From NCBI GenBank assembly GCA_020696885.1, contig JAJFMS010000075.1, positions 1 through 8,923 of the forward strand: 8,923 bases of DNA. The letters are read 5' to 3'. How positions within the stretch are numbered: the first letter of the stretch is position 1; every line of letters begins with the position of its first letter. Of this stretch, positions 1 through 5,461 are shown one piece after another. The notes beneath the pieces were generated by a model. That model was not told the DNA's origin. It was given only the letters and a program-made list of their open reading frames with translations, and did no database searches. The translations under genes and the position numbers were made by a program. The stretch is from Armatimonadota bacterium. Its GTDB lineage: Bacteria; Armatimonadota; SYMT01.

Positions 1-1649
1 GTGCCCGTGGCTTCCACGGAAGCCGGGGAGCTGCCGGTGGCGTTCACGGCGGTCAGCCGGTAGGTGTACTCGGTGCTGGGGATGAGCGGGGAGTCCAGAT
101 AGGACGTGGCGCCCACCGGGAGCAGGACCAGCAGCACGAACGGGCCGGAGCCGCTGCGGCGCTCCAGCCGGTACGCGGCGGGAAGCGGGTTGGCTTCGCT
201 CCAGTGCAATCCCAGGCGAGTGCGCTCGCTGGTGATCACCTGGAAACCGGTGGGCGCCAGCGGGTACGTCAGCGCTGGGGTCGCCTCCGCATACGTCGAA
301 GCTCCGCCTCGGTTTACGGCGCGGACCCGGAAAGTCTGGGACGTATTGGCCGGCAGGCCGGTGACCGCATACTGGGTGCCGTCCGCCACCGTCGTGATGC
401 GGGTCCACGACGCATCCGGGTTCCGCTGCTCCACCTCGAAGCCGGACTCGTTGGTGCTGGTATCGGTCCAGGAGAGGTTGATCCGGTCCACCGCCGCGGC
501 CAGCGCGAGGAGACCGGTCGGGGCGGTCGGTGGGACGGGCCAGGTGACCTCGGAAACCTCCCCGAACGCCTCCGAGCGGCCGGAAGGGTTGCTTCCCCAC
601 ACCCGGTAGGCGTAGGCAGTATTTGGGCTCAATCCGGTGTCCACGTAAACCGGCGAGTTGGCCGCGGACCCGAGTAGGGAGAACGGCCCGCCGGCCTCGC
701 TCCGCTCCAGCACGAATGTTGCCGGGACCGGGTTGGGATCCGTCCAGTGGATCTCGAGACCGGTCTGCGAGACCACGGGGATGGAAAGCCCCACCGGAGC
801 GAGCGGCAGCGTGTAGCCCGAAGCCGGAGTGGTGTATGCGGACGCCCCACCGCTGTTCACCGCGCGAACCCGATACGTCAGCGAGGTGTTGGCGGGCCGT
901 CCCGCATCGGCGAACGTCGTGCCGGCTGTTACCGTGCTGAGGTACTCCCAGGTGGCATCCACCCGCTGGCGCTCGACCTCGAAGCCGGTCTCGTTGCTGC
1001 TGGTGTCCGTCCAGCTCAGGTTGAGCTGGGTGGCGGAGTCCGCGGTCACCACCAGGTCCGCCGGCGCGCTCGGCGGCAGCGGTACCGTAGTCTCGGTCAC
1101 CTCAGCGGTGTAGTCGCTGCCGCCTCCGGTGTTGACCGCGCGCACCCGGTAGACGTAGGTGGTGCTCACGTCCAGGTTGAGGTCCTGGTAACTCGTCTGA
1201 TCGATGCCCACCTGCGCGATCGGGAAGAAGATCCCACCCGGAGCCTTCCGCTCGATCTCGAAGCCGGTCTCGCTGTCGCTGTTGTCCTGCCACTCGAGGT
1301 CCAGCCGCCGCTGCGCCAGGGCCCGGACGGTGAGCCCGGACGGCGCCGCTGGTGGTGGCGGCGGCATCGTGATCTCCACCGGCGGGGTAAAGACGGATCT
1401 CCCGCCGATGTTCACGGCCTGCACCCGGAACGTGTAGGTGGTGGAGGGGAGGACCGAGTTGGTGAAGGTGGGGTTGTTTGGCTGGACCAGCGCCTGTGGC
1501 ACCCACGGCAGCGCCGCGGCGGCGGGCCCGTCCTTGCGTTCGATGCGGAAGCCGCCCTCGTTGTCGCTCCGGTCGATCCAGTCGAGGCGCGCCATACTCG
1601 AGCTGAGGGCGGTGACCACCAGGCCCGTGGGCGCGGCCGGCGGCAGGAT
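1..1649 (-). repeat. Array of at least six fibronectin III modules
   Basis: Six modules begin near residues 706, 805, 896, 986, 1077 and 1167 of the exported protein; the sixth runs to the window edge. Most start with a Pro-rich linker and AP(T/S/V)GL. They carry a Trp in strand B (LxWxD), an ERK/ERQ-like strand and a late TYxFRVxAVN-like strand with the conserved Tyr, which are fibronectin III hallmarks. Modules 1, 2, 3 and 5 share a D(N/T)S(D/S/T)(N/S)E(T/S/G)GF core. Modules 4 and 6 instead share NP(V/L)PAxxxLER followed by GPF, so there are two module subtypes. Confidence 0.85.
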
Positions 1650-3764
1650 CGGTGAAAACTTCAGAAAGAACGCGTCCGACGAGCCTTGCCCGGAAGTAGG
1701 CTGCAGCGCGTTGAAACTGGGGAAGTTGAACGACGTGGTCTCTCCCGTCACGTACATGCCGCCGAAGACGTCCGCGGCGATCCCCAGTGCGGTATCATTT
1801 CCGGCGCCGCCGAAGTAGGTGGAGAAGAGGAGCTCGGAGGTGGCGGTGCGGAGCTGCGCAACTACTACGTCCCCGTCTTCACCGCCGCGGTTGAGCTCCT
1901 GGACCGCCTGCGAAAGCGGGTAGTTCCCGGAGCGGCTCCGTCCGGTCACGTAGGTGAGGCCGGAGCTGTCCACGGCAAGCGAGGTGAGCAAGTCGTCGTC
2001 CGAGCCGCCCAGGTAGGTGCCGAAGAGCTGCGTGCTGCCGGTAGCGTTGAGCTTGACCACGAAGCCGTCGCGCCCGCCGTTCTGATCGGCGTCGTAGGCG
2101 TTGGCGACGGGGAAGTCGCTGCTAGTGGTGAAGCCCGCTACGTGCACATGCGTTGAGGCGTCCACCGCGATGGCCATCCCGGCCTCTTCACCGCTGCCGC
2201 CCAGGTACGTGGAGAACAGGAGCGCGGAGCCCGGGGCGTTGATCCTGGTTACGAACGCGCTGCCGGCGGCGTTCGCTCCGAACAGGGCGTTCACCACCGG
2301 GAAGTCCGCGGAGAAGGTAGACCCCGTCACGTAGGCGCTGCCTATCGGGTCCACGGCGATGTCTTCCACCACGTCACTACCGGAACCGCCCAGGACGGCC
2401 GAGTAGATCAAGGAGCTCCCCAGCGGCGCGAGCCGGGCGACGTACCCGTCTACGGAGCTCGCAGCCGGCTGGGACAGCGTGGTGGTCTGCGGAAAATCCG
2501 ATGACATGGTGCGTCCGGCCACGTACGCGGATCCGTCCAGTCCTACCGCAATGTGAGAGCTGAGCTCAGTGTCCGTGCCGCCCAGGTAGGTGGAGTACCG
2601 CAGCGCGTCGCCGTCCGGGCTCAGGCGCACCACGAAGCTGTCGGTGCCGCCGCCAAATCCGGTCTGTACGGCGTTGACCACCGGGAAGTTGTTGGAATGG
2701 GTGTAGCCGGTGAGGTAGATGTCGCCGGTCGGCCCCAGGGCGATCCCGGTGGCGTAATCGTGGTTTCCGCCTCCCAGGTAGACCGAGAAGTCCATGCCCT
2801 GGCCGCTGGAGTCGATTTTGGTGACGAACGCGGTGAGGAGGCCGGTTATCCCCACGCCGCTGGTGAACGGAAAGCCGCCGGAGAGCGTAGAGCCCGCCAC
2901 GTAGAGCGCCCCTTCATCGTCGATCGCGATGTCCGAGCCGGAGTCCGCCGCGTTCCCGCCGAGGAAGGAGGAGAACGCCAGGACCGGGTCGATTACCAGC
3001 GGGCGGCTGCGGTCGTAACGGCCCAGCGCGAAGGTGACCTCTCCGGTGTTCGGCTGGAGGACGTAGCGCGCTGCGACGCTGCTGCGGCGTCCGTCGCGCT
3101 CCTGGTAGGCCACCGGGCGGTGCTGCTTCCACTCGCCGCCCCGGGTGGTGAGGACCAACTCGCCGTCGGCTGCTACCTCCACGCGCTCCGCGCCGGAAAG
3201 GCCCAGCCGGATCCGGTTCGGGTCCGCCCCGGGCCGGACCACGAAGTCGTACTCCAGTTGCCGGCCGCTGCCGTAGTAAACCGCGTCCACGCCCGGATAT
3301 ACCCCGGCGAACCGCACTCCGCCGAAGGTCGGCACGTCCGTGCGCCACTTCCGCGGGTCGTTGCCCACGAAGTAGTGCACCCGGCCCCGCTGCTGGGTCA
3401 CGCCGGCCGCCGCGGCGTCCGGATCGGCTCCGAGCAGCCGCATCCGAATGGTGGAAGCCTCCTGGGGCGGCGCGACCGCCCGGGGCTCGCTGGCCGGCAG
3501 CCCGAATACGGAGAACGCCGCTTCCGTGGCGCTCAGAGCCAGCGTGTAGCCGCGCCCGCGCGCCACGTAGCCGAACGACCGCGGCGCCTGCCCGACGTTC
3601 GGCTCGAACCGCAGCTGCAGGCGGTCCAGTGCGGCGATAGCGCTGGCCGGGGGAATGCGCTCTACGGTGGCAGCGGGGGAGACGGCGGCGGCCGATACGG
3701 CAGCGGCGGCAACGGTGGCAGCGAAGAAACCGAGCCCGGCTCGGGAAAGAGTTTCCCAGTTCAT
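1..3764 (-). CDS. Exported DUF7948-like / SBBP-repeat / fibronectin III protein (C-terminus beyond window)
   Basis: The frame from ATG at 3764 stays open to the left edge, giving 1254 complete codons and no stop. Residues 1 to about 28 look like a signal peptide: Arg8, then an Ala/Val/Phe-rich core with AxA-type cleavage options near residues 25-32. Residues about 47-262 match the domain that usually precedes SBBP repeats (now DUF7948), with FEPNVGQAP (53-61), YFVGNDPRKWRTDVP (131-145), VYPGVDAVYYG (155-165) and PLVIDPVL (255-262). Residues about 264-703 are seven SBBP repeats of about 63 residues, each opening with a YLGG-like motif and carrying YVTG and FPV motifs; seven suggests a seven-bladed propeller. 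From about 706, at least six fibronectin III modules follow. The family is exported or surface-associated, often with adhesion-like or binding roles, but no enzyme motif is visible. The start follows an in-frame TAG and lacks a clear Shine-Dalgarno. Any sorting domain lies outside the window. Confidence 0.92.
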   Translation of the reverse strand, partial: MNWETLSRAGLGFFAATVAAAAVSAAAVSPAATVERIPPASAIAALDRLQLRFEPNVGQAPRSFGYVARGRGYTLALSATEAAFSVFGLPASEPRAVAPPQEASTIRMRLLGADPDAAAAGVTQQRGRVHYFVGNDPRKWRTDVPTFGGVRFAGVYPGVDAVYYGSGRQLEYDFVVRPGADPNRIRLGLSGAERVEVAADGELVLTTRGGEWKQHRPVAYQERDGRRSSVAARYVLQPNTGEVTFALGRYDRSRPLVIDPVLAFSSFLGGNAADSGSDIAIDDEGALYVAGSTLSGGFPFTSGVGITGLLTAFVTKIDSSGQGMDFSVYLGGGNHDYATGIALGPTGDIYLTGYTHSNNFPVVNAVQTGFGGGTDSFVVRLSPDGDALRYSTYLGGTDTELSSHIAVGLDGSAYVAGRTMSSDFPQTTTLSQPAASSVDGYVARLAPLGSSLIYSAVLGGSGSDVVEDIAVDPIGSAYVTGSTFSADFPVVNALFGANAAGSAFVTRINAPGSALLFSTYLGGSGEEAGMAIAVDASTHVHVAGFTTSSDFPVANAYDADQNGGRDGFVVKLNATGSTQLFGTYLGGSDDDLLTSLAVDSSGLTYVTGRSRSGNYPLSQAVQELNRGGEDGDVVVAQLRTATSELLFSTYFGGAGNDTALGIAADVFGGMYVTGETTSFNFPSFNALQPTSGQGSSDAFFLKFSPILPPAAPTGLVVTALSSSMARLDWIDRSDNEGGFRIERKDGPAAAALPWVPQALVQPNNPTFTNSVLPSTTYTFRVQAVNIGGRSVFTPPVEITMPPPPPAAPSGLTVRALAQRRLDLEWQDNSDSETGFEIERKAPGGIFFPIAQVGIDQTSYQDLNLDVSTTYVYRVRAVNTGGGSDYTAEVTETTVPLPPSAPADLVVTADSATQLNLSWTDTSSNETGFEVERQRVDATWEYLSTVTAGTTFADAGRPANTSLTYRVRAVNSGGASAYTTPASGYTLPLAPVGLSIPVVSQTGLEIHWTDPNPVPATFVLERSEAGGPFSLLGSAANSPVYVDTGLSPNTAYAYRVWGSNPSGRSEAFGEVSEVTWPVPPTAPTGLLALAAAVDRINLSWTDTSTNESGFEVEQRNPDASWTRITTVADGTQYAVTGLPANTSQTFRVRAVNRGGASTYAEATPALTYPLAPTGFQVITSERTRLGLHWSEANPLPAAYRLERRSGSGPFVLLVLLPVGATSYLDSPLIPSTEYTYRLTAVNATGSSPASVEATG
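1650..2975 (-). repeat. Seven tandem SBBP repeats (coding, about 189 nt each)
   Basis: Seven consecutive units of about 63 codons lie inside the exported protein (residues about 264-703). Each begins with (S/T)xLGG or a close variant: SFLGG, VYLGG, TYLGG, AVLGG, TYLGG, TYLGG, TYFGG. A hydrophobic IAxD stretch, a YVxGxT strand and an FPxxNA-like segment follow, and the unit ends in a D(A/G/S)FVxxL-like strand. This is the classical SBBP pattern, thought to fold as beta-propeller blades. Units are diverged at DNA level, so this is an old array rather than a recent expansion. Unit 6 is slightly longer and less canonical, with NYP in place of FP. Confidence 0.85.
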
Positions 3765-3793
3765 GTGGCGAAGACGTCGGCGCCCGGGAGCTA

Positions 3794-3924
3794 CTGATGG
3801 GAGCAGAAACTACTAACGAGGACGGAGTAATGGAGTGCTGGAGAACTGGAGTACTGGTGCCGGCTACTCCATTACTCCCCTACTCCAACACTCCTGGGAC
3901 GTTAGTAGTCACTGCTCGGATCAG
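3794..3924. repeat. 131-nt imperfect palindrome with internal octamer repeats
   Basis: The element is symmetric about position 3859. The outer arms 3794-3818 and 3900-3924 pair at 21 of 25 positions, the longest perfect block being actactaacg against cgttagtagt. Pairing continues inward with interruptions, giving about 45 Watson-Crick pairs out of 65. The inner left side is four tandem octamers (ggagtaat, ggagtgct, ggagaact, ggagtact; 3824-3855). The inner right side is four octamers in inverse sense (ctactcca, ttactccc, ctactcca, acactcct; 3864-3895). The left end is 30 nt upstream of the repeat-protein start. It could be a dispersed palindromic repeat or MITE-like element, or a structured leader RNA. 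No obvious target-site duplication flanks it. Confidence 0.75.
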
Positions 3925-4028
3925 AAATCCACCGGGGTATGGGAGTGTGGTTGGACACGAGGTTAACCGTTCGTTCAACGCGCGGTCGGTCGGCCTCCTG
4001 CCAGAGCGTCCCGGATGGAGGCGTAGGT

Positions 4029-4098
4029 CCTCGCCATGCGGTCCCTTTGCTAACGAACCGCCATCCCCAGGCCTCCACGTCATTGTGAAGCGCCCGGC
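4029..4098. repeat. Degenerate 70-nt direct repeat, copy 1
   Basis: This copy aligns with the one at 4135-4204. Shared blocks are cctcgccatg at the start, taacga in the middle, ccatcccc, and cctcca(c/t)gtcattg(t/c)gaagcgccc near the end. Similarity is strongest at both ends, and the middle needs a one-base shift. The gtcattg(c/t)ga core resembles dispersed intergenic repeats seen in many bacterial genomes, which is a family-level impression and not a confirmed match. Confidence 0.65.
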
Positions 4099-4134
4099 TC
4101 CTCTATTGATACTCGACAGCACTCCCGTGGCAGG

Positions 4135-4204
4135 CCTCGCCATGACGATCCTTTCGTTAACGAGGCCCATCCCCGACCCTCCATGTCATTGCGAAGCGCC
4201 CCGC
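4135..4204. repeat. Degenerate 70-nt direct repeat, copy 2
   Basis: Second copy of the repeat at 4029-4098, offset by exactly 106 nt. It contains cgttaacg (4155-4162) where copy 1 has gctaacga, and ends in gtcattgcgaagcgcc. A short inverted pair, cctcg (4135-4139) and cgagg (4161-4165), lies inside this copy only. Confidence 0.65.
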
Positions 4205-4629
4205 ATCGGAGCTAAAATACACCTGCGAACGCGTAGCACCGGGGCGGGTGCCCCGCGATGAGCAGTTGCGCCAGTCCAGTAGGGAAGCGTATCGGAGCCT
4301 GGGTTGGTTTTATGGAGGTCCTGACGGACCCTCGTGCATAGTCCGGGTTAGCGCTGCGACAAGCCAGCGTCGGCGAGTATCTTCGTGAGGAGGTCGGAAA
4401 CCCCTAACTCCGCGCTCCAGGTATCCAGATACGGCAAGTCCAGGGCTGTATTCTGTACCTTGAGCCCGCCTAGAATGTCATGCCATTGGCGCTCTGAAGT
4501 CTCTCCGCCCATTCGATACCAGCGAAGCTTCTGCAGCACCATATCTTCCGCCGTTGCGAAGGAGACGGTAACCGCGCCCGACTCCGTCTCGACCGGCTCG
4601 GCGCGCCGCCGGCGCATCTCCTCGCGGGC

Positions 4630-4632
4630 TCA
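4630..4632 (-). other. Premature in-frame TGA
   Basis: The codons around it read GCA ATC CCG TGA GCC CGC GAG GAG ATG, that is AIP-stop-AREEM. Family homology resumes directly after it in the same frame, so this is a nonsense change and not a frameshift. A single G-to-A change from TGG would produce it. The Asn codon AAC at residue 42 is likewise one G-to-A step from GAC (Asp). Confidence 0.8.
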
Positions 4633-4938
4633 CGGGATTGCCTCCATCACGAACACGTCCACCTTGTCCATCGTGCGGAGGTAGATGAGGTTGAAGGTGC
4701 CACGCGTCCGAATGGCCGAGTGGATCATCCCCGCATCGATGTAGAACTCTTGCTCCAACTCGCCAACCAGCGGCGCTACATGTTCCGGTTGTAGGTCTGC
4801 GACGAAGTCGACGTTCTGTGTAGGTCGATAGATACCGTAGATCGCACTCACCATCGAACCGCCGACCAGATAGGGGATGCCGAGCCGGTCGAGCACCTGC
4901 CCGATCCGCACCATCACCCCCAGGGTGTCGGACTGCAT
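4630..4938 (-). CDS. N-terminal fragment of the nucleotidyltransferase-like protein (102 aa, as translated)
   Basis: This is the only part of the broken gene with a normal translation start. ATG at 4938 is coupled to the stop of the 86-residue upstream gene (TGATG, one-base overlap). The product carries the GGS motif and one remaining Asp (Asp44) of the active-site strand, but lacks the C-terminal helical part of the family. If translated it is probably non-functional or unstable. The downstream fragment (ATG 4617 to 4348, 89 residues) has GAGGAG touching its ATG, too close for normal Shine-Dalgarno spacing, so independent translation of it is doubtful. Confidence 0.55.
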   Translation of the reverse strand: MQSDTLGVMVRIGQVLDRLGIPYLVGGSMVSAIYGIYRPTQNVDFVADLQPEHVAPLVGELEQEFYIDAGMIHSAIRTRGTFNLIYLRTMDKVDVFVMEAIP

Positions 4939-5198
4939 CAGTAGCCTTCCACGTCCGGATCCCAGCCGAATGCCTTCAGCATCAGCTCGCGCGGGATCCA
5001 GCGTGAAGCGAGACGAAGTTGGAGCTCTCGCTCGTCCGCATCGGGATGACGCCTCCGGATGTCGGCCGATTGAAGCTTCTGCACTGCGCGATTGCCTGCC
5101 TGGACCGAGGCGAGCTTCTCGGAGGGCGCCATCCGGCGATAGGCTTCGATGAGCATCGCTTCGACCTGTGGGTCGGTGTCGTTGAGCTGCGGTTTCAT
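4938..5198 (-). CDS. Conserved 86-residue partner protein of the nucleotidyltransferase-like gene (unnamed family)
   Basis: ATG at 5198 gives 86 residues, predicted mostly alpha-helical and soluble, with no signal or membrane segment. Recognisable family features are EAYRRMAPSEKLA (19-31), ADIRRRHPDADERELQLRLA (45-64), and a C-terminal LMLKAFGWDPDVEGY. I recall this family as short hypothetical proteins commonly encoded just before nucleotidyltransferase-like genes of the type found here. The one-base stop/start overlap supports co-translation. The role is unknown; by gene order it could be the partner of a toxin-antitoxin-like pair, which is inference. No strong Shine-Dalgarno precedes the start; an inverted repeat occupies that place instead. 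The cassette is less GC-rich than the flanking genes, hinting at acquisition. Confidence 0.85.
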   Translation of the reverse strand: MKPQLNDTDPQVEAMLIEAYRRMAPSEKLASVQAGNRAVQKLQSADIRRRHPDADERELQLRLASRWIPRELMLKAFGWDPDVEGY

Positions 5199-5202
5199 CG
5201 GC

Positions 5203-5222
5203 TGGAAACGGTTTCCACCGTT
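5203..5222 (-). promoter_or_regulatory. Two overlapping inverted repeats ahead of the 86-residue gene
   Basis: The 22-nt gap between the two genes is almost entirely symmetric sequence. TGGAAACGGTTTCCA (5203-5217) has 7-base arms around one base and could be a protein-binding operator. Overlapping it, in the transcript sense, AACGGTGGAAACCGTT (5222-5207) makes a 6-bp stem with a GGAA loop of the GNRA type. The two pairings share bases, so as RNA they exclude each other. The site ends 4 nt before the ATG, where a ribosome site should sit, so autoregulation or translation control is plausible but unproven. No T-run follows, so it is not a classical terminator. Confidence 0.5.
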
Positions 5223-5442
5223 ACTCGGCCGGGTCGGCGGGCGCTTCGGGCGCCTCCGGCGCGGCAGCCTGCTCCGGCGCGGCGGCCTGTTCCTGTGCCC
5301 GCGCTTCCAGCGCGGCGACCGCCTCTTCCAGCGCTTGCAGCCGCGCGATCAGGTCTCGCCCGGCGGCCTGGGGCGAGCCGGCGTTCTGGATCATGCCCAA
5401 AAGTCGCTCTTCGTCGGGGGTAGCGTAGGGTCCGTCCGGCAT
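5221..5442 (-). CDS. 73-residue Ala/Glu/Pro-rich coiled-coil protein, function unknown
   Basis: ATG at 5442 is preceded at 4-nt spacing by a strong AAGGAGA Shine-Dalgarno, which supports this as the true frame over the longer antisense-like alternatives. Residues 1-28 have a short polar head (PDEERLLGMI). Residues 31-52 form a heptad-like segment (LIARLQALEEAVAALEARAQ), probably one coiled-coil helix. Residues 53-73 are a disordered acidic Ala/Pro/Glu tail with repeated EQAAAP. There is no membrane segment or known enzyme motif. It starts 19 nt after the stop of the membrane-protein gene, so the two are probably co-transcribed. I do not recognise a named family. Confidence 0.75.
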   Translation of the reverse strand: MPDGPYATPDEERLLGMIQNAGSPQAAGRDLIARLQALEEAVAALEARAQEQAAAPEQAAAPEAPEAPADPAE

Positions 5443-5446
5443 CCTG

Positions 5447-5453
5447 TCTCCTT
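5447..5453 (-). promoter_or_regulatory. Shine-Dalgarno AAGGAGA of the 73-residue gene
   Basis: On the minus strand the sequence reads AAGGAGA, then CAGG, then ATG. It is the clearest ribosome-binding site in the window and fixes the start of the small coiled-coil protein. Confidence 0.75.
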
Positions 5454-5461
5454 CTCAAGTC

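Larger units (their letters stand above)
3765..4347. other. Gene-free repeat-rich intergenic region
   Basis: No convincing coding sequence lies between the start of the exported repeat protein and the end of the nucleotidyltransferase-like gene. The open frames here translate to low-complexity, unfamily-like peptides and cross the repeats. The stretch is less GC-rich than its flanks. It holds a 131-nt imperfect palindrome (3794-3924), two copies of a 70-nt direct repeat (from 4029 and from 4135), a short palindrome cgttaacg (4155-4162) and ggttaacc (3961-3968). The promoter of the leftward repeat protein must lie in this gap unless it is read from upstream genes, but I could not pick convincing -35 and -10 boxes. 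Confidence 0.7.
4348..4938 (-). pseudogene. Nucleotidyltransferase-like (AbiEii/DUF6036-like) gene interrupted by an in-frame TGA
   Basis: Two open segments in the same frame, 4938-4633 and 4629-4348, are separated only by a TGA at 4632-4630. Read through, they give one protein of about 195 residues. The N-terminal half has the nucleotidyltransferase-fold signature VGGSMVSAIYG (25-35), the RPT..VDFVAD strand (38-48) and FNLIYLRTMDKVDVFV. The C-terminal half has the conserved AEDMVLQKLRWYRMGGE and SERQWHDILG helices. Both halves belong to one known family of standalone nucleotidyltransferase-like proteins, often labelled AbiEii/AbiGii-like. The position expected to be the first metal-binding Asp of DxD is Asn42 (NVD), which suggests lost catalysis. 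The start ATG overlaps the upstream gene's stop by one base. A real pseudogene, a sequencing error at one base, or an inactive regulatory paralogue are possible; I favour decay. Confidence 0.8.

Noticed and set aside
747..1655. Plus-strand open frame of 302 codons over the fibronectin III array
   Set aside because: Antisense to recognisable fibronectin III modules; its apparent repeats merely mirror those of the real gene.
2553..3797. Plus-strand open frame of 414 codons over the exported-protein gene
   Set aside because: It is antisense to a well-supported domain-rich frame; its translation is Arg/Gly/Val-rich without family motifs, as expected of a high-GC shadow.
3797..4261. Plus-strand open frame of 154 codons in the repeat-rich gap
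   Set aside because: It runs straight through the palindrome and both direct repeats, has no ribosome site and no recognisable domain.
4315..4332. Stem ggtcc-tgac-ggacc downstream of the nucleotidyltransferase-like gene as a terminator
   Set aside because: Only 5 bp, and no T-run follows it in the direction of that gene.
4630..4632. TGA as selenocysteine or programmed readthrough
   Set aside because: No stem-loop typical of a bacterial SECIS was evident just downstream, and the family has no known selenocysteine; a nonsense change or sequencing error is simpler.
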